Below are positions 1 to 7,130 of a stretch of DNA of 9,288 nt, one piece after another. The number at the start of each line of letters is the position of its first letter. Position 1 is the first letter of the stretch. The notes beneath the pieces were generated by a model that was not told where the DNA came from, did not search any database, and saw only the letters and a program-made list of their open reading frames with translations. Made by a program: the position numbers and the translations under genes. Source of the DNA: Caldifarciminota bacterium (GTDB lineage: Bacteria > Hydrothermota > Hydrothermia > UBA1063 > CAJXJZ01); NCBI GenBank assembly GCA_027033555.1, contig JALVLE010000282.1, positions 1 to 9,288 of the forward strand. Reading direction: 5' to 3'.

Positions 1-119
1 TACAATAACATACACCACTTGCATCTTTCCTCATTCCCCGGCGCCCTTTTTATTTTGACCAACCAATACCCCTTTTGGAAGAGGTATTTTTGAAAAATAG
101 CGCCCCTTTGCATAACCAT
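1..119 (-). CDS. Possible partial ORF running off the left edge, unrecognised
   Basis: On the minus strand an ATG at 119-117 opens a frame of 39 codons without a stop that runs off the left edge. AAAGGA (131-126 on that strand) lies six bases before the ATG, and TATTAT (140-135) could be a -10 element. The peptide begins MVMQRGAIFQ and contains a basic stretch and an ERCKWC motif. I do not recognise it. The frame is short enough to stay open by chance, and a plus-strand terminator-like hairpin lies inside it, which argues against it being a gene. Confidence 0.2.
   Translation of the reverse strand, partial: MVMQRGAIFQKYLFQKGYWLVKIKRAPGNEERCKWCMLL
65..91 (+). terminator. Intrinsic-terminator-like hairpin upstream of tpiA
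   Basis: AATACC (65-70) pairs with GGTATT (83-88). After one C/A mismatch, CTT (72-74) pairs with AAG (79-81) around a TTGG loop, and the T-run ends at 91. The T-run follows the stem only in the plus direction, so it would end transcription coming from the left. Upstream plus-strand frames stop at 6-8 or 56-58, just before the hairpin, which suits the end of a gene outside the window. The stem is imperfect, and two of the five Ts are paired. Confidence 0.4.
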
Positions 120-136
120 TGCTAATCCTTTAAAAT
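108..136 (+). promoter_or_regulatory. Probable promoter of tpiA
   Basis: TTGCAT (108-113) and TAAAAT (131-136) are separated by 17 bases. The -10 matches the sigma-70 consensus at five of six positions, and the -35 only at TTG. The -10 ends nine bases before the tpiA ATG, so transcription would begin about two to three bases before the start codon, giving an almost leaderless message. This fits the absence of a ribosome-binding site there. In A/T-rich DNA such matches also arise by chance. Confidence 0.4.
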
Positions 137-145
137 AATAACACT

Positions 146-895
146 ATGAGGAGAAAAATTCTTGGTGGTAACTGGAAAATGCATAAAACTATTAAAGAGA
201 CGGAGGAGTTCTTTAAAGATTTTCTGCCCTTAGTGAAGGATGTCAAAAGTGATTATGAAATAGTTATTTTTCCATCTTTTACTTCGCTAAAAACTGCTGT
301 GGAACTAACCGTAGAAACTCCAATAAAAATAGGGGCTCAAAATATGTATTATGAGGAAAGCGGAGCATTCACGGGTGAGATCTCACCAGTGATGTTAAAA
401 GATGTAGGAGTGGAGTATGTTCTTATAGGGCACTCGGAACGGAGAAAGTATTTTGGAGAAAAAGAGGAATTACTTAGGAAAAAGATAATAAGTGGACTGG
501 AACATGGTTTTGATGTGATGTATTGCGTTGGAGAGACTCTACAAGAGAGGGAGGTAGGACGTGAGTTTGAGGTGGTTGAGTACCAGCTTCGGGAGGGGCT
601 CAAAGGTGTAAATAAGTCATACCTTGGTAAATTGTCCATTGCTTATGAACCTGTTTGGGCTATAGGCACCGGGAAAACCGCTACTCCTCAAATAGCCCAA
701 ACAATGCATGAGTTTATTAAAAAGGTACTTGAAGAAATGTTTGGTGAGAACAATATTCCAGTTTTGTATGGAGGAAGTGTTAAACCTCATAATGTGGGTG
801 AATTAACTGCAGAAAAAGATATAGATGGTGCACTTGTGGGAGGCGCTTCTTTAAACCCTGAAAGTTTTACGGAAATAATCAAAAATTCCAGGTAG
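146..895 (+). CDS. tpiA: Triosephosphate isomerase
   Basis: Cytoplasmic glycolytic enzyme that interconverts dihydroxyacetone phosphate and glyceraldehyde 3-phosphate. The 249 residues form a full-length TIM barrel, close to the usual ~250. Visible family signatures are the N-terminal GNWKMHK with catalytic Lys11, IGHSERR with His96, the YEPVWAIGTG segment with catalytic Glu168 followed by the flexible loop 6, and the phosphate-binding YGGSV near the C-terminus. The start is secure: an in-frame TAA at 131-133 blocks any upstream extension, and the conserved GNWK begins at residue 8. No Shine-Dalgarno sequence precedes the ATG (the preceding 15 bases contain no G), so initiation may be leaderless. 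It heads a unit with secG, whose start lies 11 bases after this stop. Confidence 0.98.
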   Translation: MRRKILGGNWKMHKTIKETEEFFKDFLPLVKDVKSDYEIVIFPSFTSLKTAVELTVETPIKIGAQNMYYEESGAFTGEISPVMLKDVGVEYVLIGHSERRKYFGEKEELLRKKIISGLEHGFDVMYCVGETLQEREVGREFEVVEYQLREGLKGVNKSYLGKLSIAYEPVWAIGTGKTATPQIAQTMHEFIKKVLEEMFGENNIPVLYGGSVKPHNVGELTAEKDIDGALVGGASLNPESFTEIIKNSR

Positions 896-906
896 GAGGA
901 TAATTT

Positions 907-1287
907 ATGTATACACTGCTCTTGGTGCTGTATATTATTATTGTGATACTGATGGCTCTGATTATACTTATTCAGGAGCCCAAACAGGGAGGGCTTGGTG
1001 GAGTATTTGGGGGTGGCGGTATGGAAAATATTCTTGGAGCAAGAGAAGCTCCAAGCTTTTTTGTTAAAATAACGGCAGGTCTTGGAGCTGTGTTTATGAT
1101 TATGTCACTCTTTCTTTCCTATATTAACCAACCGGGCGGTATGGCAAAGAGTGCATATCAAAAAGCCCTCGAAAAGGCTATGAAACAGCAGGCTGCCCAG
1201 CAGCAGTCTGCCCCAGTTCAACCAGCTCCAGTTCCCCAGCAGGGGAATGATAATCCGTCTGTGCCAGAAAACCCAGGAGGTCAATAA
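907..1287 (+). CDS. secG: Protein translocase subunit SecG
   Basis: Small inner-membrane subunit of the SecYEG channel, which supports SecA-driven protein export. The 126 residues show the family layout: a first membrane segment (about 2-22, ending ILIQEPKQGG), the Gly-rich cytoplasmic loop with GGVFGGGGMENILGA, a second membrane segment (about 52-72), then a hydrophilic tail. The tail (about 85-126) is low-complexity and rich in Gln, Pro and Ala, as often seen in SecG. AGGAGGA at 894-900 overlaps the tpiA stop and is spaced six bases from the ATG. The secG TAA overlaps the rplU ATG by one base (TAATG), so both neighbours are tightly linked. Confidence 0.95.
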   Translation: MYTLLLVLYIIIVILMALIILIQEPKQGGLGGVFGGGGMENILGAREAPSFFVKITAGLGAVFMIMSLFLSYINQPGGMAKSAYQKALEKAMKQQAAQQQSAPVQPAPVPQQGNDNPSVPENPGGQ

Positions 1288-1592
1288 TGAAGGCTATTTT
1301 TGAATTAAAAGGAAAGCAGTTTTCAGCCAAAAAAGGGGACGTGCTTGAGGTTCCCTTTTTGAACGAAGATGGGGAAATTGAAGTTAAAAATGTTCTTATG
1401 CTCAAGGATGATGATAACGTTATAGTGGGAAAGCCTTTTGTTGAGAACGCCAGAGTGATACTGGAAAAGATTGAAGATAAAAAATCCAGGAAGATTATAG
1501 TTTTCAAGTTCAAAAGACGTAAGAATTACAAAAGAACGTATGGCCACCGGCAAAAATATAGTGTAGTTAAAGTTAAAGATATAATTGCCTGA
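1287..1592 (+). CDS. rplU: 50S ribosomal protein L21
   Basis: Large-subunit ribosomal protein that binds 23S rRNA. At 101 residues it is of normal length. Family signatures are the N-terminal F-E-L-K-G-K-Q-F segment (usually I-x-x-G-G-K-Q-Y), KGDVLEV, VGKPFVENARV, and the basic C-terminal FKFKRRKNYKRTYGHRQ stretch. AGGAGGT at 1275-1281, inside the last codons of secG, is five bases from the ATG, and the start overlaps the secG stop by one base, so translation is probably coupled. In most bacteria rpmA (L27) follows directly; here it does not, and the next frame is an exported protease. Confidence 0.97.
   Translation: MKAIFELKGKQFSAKKGDVLEVPFLNEDGEIEVKNVLMLKDDDNVIVGKPFVENARVILEKIEDKKSRKIIVFKFKRRKNYKRTYGHRQKYSVVKVKDIIA
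1580..1585 (+). promoter_or_regulatory. Candidate -10 element for the protease unit, within the end of rplU
   Basis: A perfect TATAAT sits in the last codons of rplU. Transcription would start near 1592, immediately before the GGAGGG ribosome site of the next gene. No good -35 is visible at 16 to 18 bases upstream (TATAGT and similar), and no extended TGn precedes it. The hexamer also simply encodes part of the normal L21 C-terminus, so chance is possible. Confidence 0.3.
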
Positions 1593-1598
1593 GGAGGG
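1593..1598 (+). promoter_or_regulatory. Ribosome-binding site pointing to an ATA start
   Basis: GGAGGG begins directly after the rplU stop. Eight bases downstream, at 1607, lies ATA, in frame with the protease. No ATG, GTG or TTG lies at a suitable distance; the first in-frame TTG is at 1637, with 38 bases between. The position and strength of this site are the main reason for placing the protease start at 1607. Confidence 0.6.
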
Positions 1599-1606
1599 AT
1601 CAGCAT

Positions 1607-4600
1607 ATAGGTCTTAAACTACTAACTTTCTTAGTTTTGAGCATTACCAGGGTCTCACTCAAGGACCCTGGTTTTTATTCATATTTGATAATTACCCCAT
1701 TAGAGTTTGAAAGAGTTGCGGAATCTTTGAAAATTTATAGGGAAAAAGAAGGTATTACTACAAAGGTACTCACTGTAGAAGAGATTGCCTCTATGTTTCC
1801 CGGGCAGGATATAGCAGAAAAAATAAGAAACGCTATAAGGTTCTACTATCTGAATATGGGCACCCGTTATGTTTTTCTTGCTGCAGATAATAATAAGATC
1901 CCAGCCAGAATTGTTTTGGTAAGGCTCGGCTATGGGGAAGATGATTATCTTTTGTCCGATTATTACTACATGTGTCTTGACGGTAACTGGAACAAAGATG
2001 GTGATTATACATATGGAGAAATAGAAGATAGTATTGATATTTATCCTGAAGTAAGCGTTACAAGAGGTACTTTTCAGACAGTAGATGAATTCGCAGATTA
2101 TTTCAAGAGAATAAAAGCTTTTGAAAAAAAACCGGTTATACATGTAAACAGAGCCCTGTTTCATTCTTCTACTATCCAATCGGATGCGGACGGTAGCCAG
2201 TATGTGGATCAGATAGCTGACGCACTACCAGGCACTGTGGAAAAGATTTTTCTTTATCAGGACGATAGCACCATCACCATAAGTGCAATAAATAATTACC
2301 TGTATAATGGAGTGGGGTATTTTTTGACTATGGCTCATGGAGATATTAACGGTTTTTATGCCAATTATTCCGATATTTACTATGGAATAAGCGCAATTCC
2401 ACAGGCTACAACCTCTGCAACGCTGGTGGATATATTTTCGTGTCACAGTGGTGCCATTGATAGAATGTGTCTGCTTAAAGCGTTTTTCAAAAAGGGAATA
2501 ACTATTGCAGCAAGGGCAAACTCACGAAATGATTTTTCCTTTACCACTCCTATGAGGGTGACATTTTATGAGCTTTTATCCCAGGGAAAAACGCTGGGAG
2601 AAGCAACAGCCTTTTTCAGGCTTCCATACCTTAGCTATGTAGCAGCAGGAGATAATGGTTATAGGTATGTGGCATTGAGCATGATCACACTTGGAGAGCC
2701 CTTGCTTAAATTTTACACAAACACTCCTGTTCGCCTTTTTGCTGATTATAATATAGACTTTGGTTCCCGCGTTATTTCAGTGTTTGTACATGATGACAAA
2801 AATAGCCCGGTAGAAGATGCTGTTGTTACATTTTATAAAGAGAATGTATATTTTGTACAGGATACCACAGATATAGCCGGAACTGTGAAATTCCCTCTGA
2901 ATATTTTCTCTCAGGGGCTACATTATCTCACTGTGACAGGTGAAAACTACGTTAGAACCGATACTGTCATTGATATTCCACAAACAGACAATCCAGAAAT
3001 TCTTGGTCTTGATATAATTGGCGATAGGCCACCTGTTTCAGGCGATAGCATTACTATATGGGTAAAGGTAAAGCTGCCTTATTTTTACCCTACTAACCTT
3101 GTGCTGAGTTATTATATTCAGGATACTCTTTTTGCGGGCGATACCCTGGAGCTTAGTGGAGGAACAGAAGAATTCAGGAAAGTACTTTATATACCTTACT
3201 TCAGTGGTGTTCGGAAAATGGAAATTCAGGCACACCTTATGGGGAATGGAGAGAGCAGAGATACCGTATTTGAAGTCCTGGGGCCTTCTGTCACTATAAG
3301 CGGCATAGGAATGATGAATGACACCCTTTATATATGGCTGGGTAACTCTGGAGGTGCTATAGATTATGGCATTATCAAACTATTCACTGCTTATAAAGAT
3401 ACAGCTTTTTCTATTGTCCTGCCACCAAAGGAGGTACATCGCGTTATTAGTACTATTCGGAGAGACGATTTTCCTGTCCAAATTAATATCCACACAAACG
3501 TGTTTGACACAACTATTAAACTTAAAAATGTAATTACACCTTCGCCCCCTTCGGGTTTGAATGCTACCTCTATATCAAAAGGTGTGATTTTAAAATGGAA
3601 CAAAGCGGATGGAAAGTATAACCTGTACAGGGGCACAGATTCAATGCATCTTTTGAGAATTAATATAGACCCCCTATTATTCCCTTGTTACAAAGACGAA
3701 GGGCTTTCCTATAACGAAACCTACTATTATGCAGTTACAGTAATAGATAGCAACGGGTTTGAAAGCCAGATATCTCAAATTGTTAGAGGGATTCCCAATC
3801 CACCTCTTAAACCAGGATGGCCTGCGGCGGGTACAGGTCTTGGTTACTCTTCACCACTTGTAGCCGATATTACTCCTTTGTATCCGGGAAAAGAAATAGT
3901 TATAGGGTCTTTTGAAGACTCCCTTTTGTACGCATATTCAAAAGATGGCATTCTACTTCCTGGCTGGCCTGTAAAAATAGACGGCATTATTTACGCTTCC
4001 CCTGCTGGTTATGATTTTGATGGCGATGGTTTTGAAGAAATTGTTATTGCCGGTTTTAGCTGCAGAAAATTGTGGGTTTTCAAAGGAGACGGTACAACAC
4101 TTGATGGCTGGCCCGTTTATTTACCTAATGGAAATTTCACCGGACCCGCAATCGGGGACGTAAATCACGATTCTCTTCCGGAAATAGTGTTTGTCTCAAG
4201 GAAGGGCGGGGTATATGTTTATAATATGTTTGGTCAGATGCTTGATTCTTTGCACCTTTATTCTGGAGGTTTTTCGCCACCTACACTGGGAGACATAGAT
4301 AACGATGATACAGTGGAAATAATCACAGGTTGTAAGGTGGATACAGCAGGTTTATGGGTGATGCATATGGCCGGAGACTCTCAATTGGTTGTAGATAGTG
4401 GTTTTCCAAAAGGTCCTTTTGGTTTTCATTCTCCCCTTGTAATTGGAGATGTGGATACCACAAGGCCCGGTCTTGAAATATTTGGGTGCAGTATAAACAA
4501 CTATGCTGTACTTTATACCTCTTGGGGCGACACCATGTGGACCCGTCCAACGAATAATCTCAATTACTTTTATGCCCCCTCCATATCTGACATAGATGGA

Positions 4601-5281
4601 GATGGAACTCCGGAGCTTCTTGTTAATCAGGGAACTGGAGTGGCTGTGTTAAGAAACAATGGAGATTATCTCCACGGTTATCCCACCATTCGCGCTTCCG
4701 GCGGTCTTTCCCAGTGCATAACGGTGGATCTGGATGGGGACGGAAAAAGAGAGATAATAAAAGGGAGTGTGGATGGCAACCTTTATGCATTAACTAATAC
4801 TGCCGAAATATATCCCGGTTTCCCCATTGACCTTTTAGGTTATGCCTATCCCACATCCACAATAGCAGATCTGGATAATGACGGCAAACTTGAGCTTATA
4901 ACCGCAAGTTTTGCCAATCTTGTATTTGTATATGAACTTGGTATCCCTGATTCTTTTATCGGTGACTGGCCCACATACCAGCATGATAATCAGAGGACTG
5001 GTAATTATAATTATATTTTTGAACCTCGGACCTCTTCTGTAAAAGAGAACAAAGAAAATCACATGAGTAGCTCTTTTTTGATAAGGAGTAATATGAACCT
5101 TATGAATTTGCTCAGAGAATATAAAGAATTTGAAATTTATGATGTAATGGGAAGATTGGTTTCAAAATGCCCTACAAAAAGATACAGGAAGAGTTTATAT
5201 CTCAAAGCCGGTGTGTATTTTGTTATAGGGAGAACTGCAAAGGAGAATAAAATAAAAAAGAGGTTGATTGTGTTACCATGA
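1607..5281 (+). CDS. Exported gingipain-type (C25) cysteine protease with FN3, FG-GAP propeller and T9SS sorting domain
   Basis: Predicted secreted or surface-attached protease; the substrate is unknown. Residues here count from the TTG at 1637 (add 10 for the preferred ATA start). The C25 domain starts at about 16 (YLIITPLEF) with likely catalytic His234 (MAHG) and Cys269 (FSCHSG), a spacing close to gingipain's. Beta-rich Ig-like regions follow (about 360-630), then a fibronectin III domain (about 636-718). About eight FG-GAP/VCBS-like repeats (about 725-1105) pair a G-W-P-like turn with an Asp-rich loop; four loops keep D-x-D-x-D-G type spacing. [14 protein letters not shown] and a T9SS-like sorting domain ([11 protein letters not shown] to the basic C-terminus) end the protein. 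The ATA start has a strong ribosome site and gives a short signal-like sequence ([14 protein letters not shown]); TTG 1637 has neither. No gingipain-like prodomain is visible. The stop overlaps prfA (ATGA). Identity is firm; the start is uncertain. Confidence 0.9.
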   Translation: MGLKLLTFLVLSITRVSLKDPGFYSYLIITPLEFERVAESLKIYREKEGITTKVLTVEEIASMFPGQDIAEKIRNAIRFYYLNMGTRYVFLAADNNKIPARIVLVRLGYGEDDYLLSDYYYMCLDGNWNKDGDYTYGEIEDSIDIYPEVSVTRGTFQTVDEFADYFKRIKAFEKKPVIHVNRALFHSSTIQSDADGSQYVDQIADALPGTVEKIFLYQDDSTITISAINNYLYNGVGYFLTMAHGDINGFYANYSDIYYGISAIPQATTSATLVDIFSCHSGAIDRMCLLKAFFKKGITIAARANSRNDFSFTTPMRVTFYELLSQGKTLGEATAFFRLPYLSYVAAGDNGYRYVALSMITLGEPLLKFYTNTPVRLFADYNIDFGSRVISVFVHDDKNSPVEDAVVTFYKENVYFVQDTTDIAGTVKFPLNIFSQGLHYLTVTGENYVRTDTVIDIPQTDNPEILGLDIIGDRPPVSGDSITIWVKVKLPYFYPTNLVLSYYIQDTLFAGDTLELSGGTEEFRKVLYIPYFSGVRKMEIQAHLMGNGESRDTVFEVLGPSVTISGIGMMNDTLYIWLGNSGGAIDYGIIKLFTAYKDTAFSIVLPPKEVHRVISTIRRDDFPVQINIHTNVFDTTIKLKNVITPSPPSGLNATSISKGVILKWNKADGKYNLYRGTDSMHLLRINIDPLLFPCYKDEGLSYNETYYYAVTVIDSNGFESQISQIVRGIPNPPLKPGWPAAGTGLGYSSPLVADITPLYPGKEIVIGSFEDSLLYAYSKDGILLPGWPVKIDGIIYASPAGYDFDGDGFEEIVIAGFSCRKLWVFKGDGTTLDGWPVYLPNGNFTGPAIGDVNHDSLPEIVFVSRKGGVYVYNMFGQMLDSLHLYSGGFSPPTLGDIDNDDTVEIITGCKVDTAGLWVMHMAGDSQLVVDSGFPKGPFGFHSPLVIGDVDTTRPGLEIFGCSINNYAVLYTSWGDTMWTRPTNNLNYFYAPSISDIDGDGTPELLVNQGTGVAVLRNNGDYLHGYPTIRASGGLSQCITVDLDGDGKREIIKGSVDGNLYALTNTAEIYPGFPIDLLGYAYPTSTIADLDNDGKLELITASFANLVFVYELGIPDSFIGDWPTYQHDNQRTGNYNYIFEPRTSSVKENKENHMSSSFLIRSNMNLMNLLREYKEFEIYDVMGRLVSKCPTKRYRKSLYLKAGVYFVIGRTAKENKIKKRLIVLP
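1646..1679 (+). terminator. Intrinsic terminator or attenuator inside the 5' end of the protease frame
   Basis: ACCAGGGTC (1646-1654) and GACCCTGGT (1664-1672) form nine uninterrupted base pairs around a nine-base loop. TTTTTATT (1672-1679) follows at once, its first T being the last stem base. By form it is a good Rho-independent terminator. It could end the tpiA-secG-rplU transcript 54 bases after the rplU stop. It also lies in the open protease frame, encoding T-R-V-S-L-K-D-P-G, about 39 bases after the presumed ATA start, so a translating ribosome would disrupt it. Confidence 0.7.
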
Positions 5282-6336
5282 AAGGTTTAATTGATTACGT
5301 AAACAAAAAAAGAGAACTTGAGAAAAAACTTTCTTCAAGTGGATTGCCAGAAGGGGAAAGACGGAAAATTGCAAGTGCTTACTCAAAGATACTGCCAGTG
5401 GCGGAAAGAGCTGAAAAGATATTACGAATAGAAAAGGAGATTGAGGAAACAAAAGAACTTTTAAACGACCCTGAAATGAGAGAGCTTGCAGCAGAAGAAA
5501 TTGAAAAACTGGAAGAAGAGAAGAACAGGCTACTTTTAGAAATAAAAAGGTTGATACTCGCCTCATCCATGGATCTTGACAAAAACGCTATTATTGAAAT
5601 TCGCGCAGGTGCTGGAGGAGAGGAAGCGGCTCTGTTTGCGGCTGACCTTTACAGAATGTACATCCGCTATGCAGAAAAAAAAGGCTGGAAATACTCAGTA
5701 ATGGATTCCCATCCCACAGATATGGGAGGTTTTAAAGAAATTATTTTTTCCATTGAGGGAAAATCGCCGTATAAATATCTGCATCTTGAATCGGGTGTAC
5801 ATAGAGTACAGAGAGTGCCTATAACTGAATCTGGAGGAAGAATCCATACCTCAACGGCCTCTGTTGTTGTGCTGCCAGAGGCAGAAGAGGCAGACGAAAT
5901 CGTTATAAACCCGGATGATATTAAAATTGACACTTTCAGGGCTGGCGGGCCAGGTGGACAGTATGTAAACATGACAGATTCTGCCGTGAGAATAACCCAT
6001 ATCCCAACTGGTATTGTGGTTGTCTGTAGAGAGGAGCGTTCACAGCACAAAAACAGAGAAAAAGCAATGAAATTATTAAAGGCGCGGTTAAAAGATCTCA
6101 GGGAAAGAGAGGAAAGGAAAAAGGTTGATGAACAACGTAAATCTGTTATTGGAACTGGGGATAGAAGCGAGAAAATCAGGACATATAATTTTCCTCAAAA
6201 CAGAGTAACCGATCATCGCATAGGGCTTACGGTGTATAAGCTTTCTGAAATAATGGAGGGTAATCTTGACGAAATTATCATCCCGCTTCTTGAGGAAGAA
6301 GAGAGAAGAAGGCTCAAGTCCCTTAAAATTGTATAA
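5278..6336 (+). CDS. prfA: Peptide chain release factor 1
   Basis: Cytoplasmic class-I release factor that recognises UAA and UAG and triggers peptide release. The 352 residues are slightly shorter than the common ~360. The N-terminal part (1-95) is charged and helical. The decoding tripeptide is P181-I182-T183 in [16 protein letters not shown], the P-x-T form of RF1 rather than the SPF of RF2. The catalytic GGQ is at 226-228, in [21 protein letters not shown], and ERSQHKNR and [14 protein letters not shown] follow. The bases around the loop differ from the usual GAGGQHVN. The ATG overlaps the protease stop (ATGA); the nearest ribosome-site-like GAGG (5260-5263) is 14 bases away, so initiation probably depends on coupling. 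prmC, its modifying enzyme, follows. Confidence 0.97.
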   Translation: MKGLIDYVNKKRELEKKLSSSGLPEGERRKIASAYSKILPVAERAEKILRIEKEIEETKELLNDPEMRELAAEEIEKLEEEKNRLLLEIKRLILASSMDLDKNAIIEIRAGAGGEEAALFAADLYRMYIRYAEKKGWKYSVMDSHPTDMGGFKEIIFSIEGKSPYKYLHLESGVHRVQRVPITESGGRIHTSTASVVVLPEAEEADEIVINPDDIKIDTFRAGGPGGQYVNMTDSAVRITHIPTGIVVVCREERSQHKNREKAMKLLKARLKDLREREERKKVDEQRKSVIGTGDRSEKIRTYNFPQNRVTDHRIGLTVYKLSEIMEGNLDEIIIPLLEEEERRRLKSLKIV

Positions 6337-7129
6337 GGGCCTGATACAGAAGCTTGAAGGATTTAGTGAATATCCCGAATGGGAAGCGCGGGAGATAATA
6401 TATTATTTAACTGGCAAAAACCTTGCTGATTTTCTTGTAGGCGGGAAAAAGCTCTCCAGAGGTGATTACAGGAAAATAGAGGATATAATAGCAAAAAGAC
6501 GCAGAAAAGTTCCTCTTCATTACATACTTGGCTGCGCATCTTTTATGGGGATTGAACTTGAAATAAATTCTGATGTCCTCATCCCCAGAAACGAAACTGA
6601 GATTCTGGTAGAACAGGTTTTGATGGAGAAAAAGGGGAAAATACTGGATATAGGCACAGGTAGCGGAGCCATTGCCATTGTTCTTGCTCTTGGTGGCTTT
6701 GAGGTTGTAGCCACCGATATAAGCGAGAAAGCTATAATTATAGCTCATAAAAATGCTGAAAAATATGGTGTGAAAATAGACTTCAGAAAAGGGGCCTATT
6801 TTAAACCACTTAAGAAGGGGGAGAAATTTGATTACATTGTGTCAAACCCTCCCTATGTGTCTGCTGAAGAGTATGAAAACCTGCCAGAGGAGGTTAAAAA
6901 AGAACCAAAAAATGCGCTTGTATCTCCTCTTGGCGGAATGTGGCATTCTTACAAGATAATGCTAATGGCAAGAAAATATTTAAGGAGTGGGGGAGCTCTT
7001 TTTATGGAGATCTCTCCCCGTAGAGTGGAGAAATACGTAAAAGCCGCTTATGCACTCGGTTATACCGAGGTACGAGTTCTAAAAGATTTAAATGGGAATT
7101 TTAGAGTTATAAAAACAAGGTGGGAGTAA
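6329..7129 (+). CDS. prmC: Release factor glutamine methyltransferase PrmC (HemK)
   Basis: S-adenosylmethionine-dependent methyltransferase that N5-methylates the Gln of the GGQ motif in release factors, here encoded right after prfA. With the TTG at 6329 the protein has 266 residues: a helical N-terminal domain (about 1-75) including the [13 protein letters not shown] stretch, the IPRNETE motif (85-91), the cofactor-binding [12 protein letters not shown] (about 106-117), and catalytic NPPY (173-176). This start gives the usual number of residues before the conserved helices and overlaps prfA by eight bases. Another TTG at 6266, five bases after a GGAGGG, would add 21 residues and a 71-base overlap; that ribosome-like site is just the conserved M-E-G coding of RF1. 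No strong ribosome site precedes 6329. Confidence 0.93.
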   Translation: MYKGLIQKLEGFSEYPEWEAREIIYYLTGKNLADFLVGGKKLSRGDYRKIEDIIAKRRRKVPLHYILGCASFMGIELEINSDVLIPRNETEILVEQVLMEKKGKILDIGTGSGAIAIVLALGGFEVVATDISEKAIIIAHKNAEKYGVKIDFRKGAYFKPLKKGEKFDYIVSNPPYVSAEEYENLPEEVKKEPKNALVSPLGGMWHSYKIMLMARKYLRSGGALFMEISPRRVEKYVKAAYALGYTEVRVLKDLNGNFRVIKTRWE

Positions 7130-7130
7130 T

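Noticed and set aside
349..639. Open frame of 96 codons on the minus strand within tpiA
   Set aside because: It lies wholly antisense to conserved TIM coding sequence and its peptide shows no family features.
1178..1553. Two minus-strand open frames (1178-1513 and 1323-1553) across secG and rplU
   Set aside because: Both are antisense to well-recognised genes; the low-complexity Ser/Phe-rich peptides are typical of shadows.
1589..1591. CTG overlapping the rplU stop as start of the protease (adding L-R-R-D-Q-H before the hydrophobic stretch)
   Set aside because: No ribosome site lies upstream of it, whereas GGAGGG is placed for the ATA at 1607.
1610..1667. Antiterminator pairing of GGTC (1610-1613) with GACC (1664-1667), and a small ACTAA/TTAGT hairpin (1621-1635)
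   Set aside because: Both are only four to five pairs and much weaker than the nine-pair terminator stem; not enough to claim a two-state switch.
1700..2179. Minus-strand open frame of 159 codons
   Set aside because: Antisense to the C25 domain, whose motifs continue through it on the plus strand; the peptide has no recognisable domain.
5667..6050. Minus-strand open frame of 127 codons in prfA
   Set aside because: Antisense to the most conserved part of RF1.
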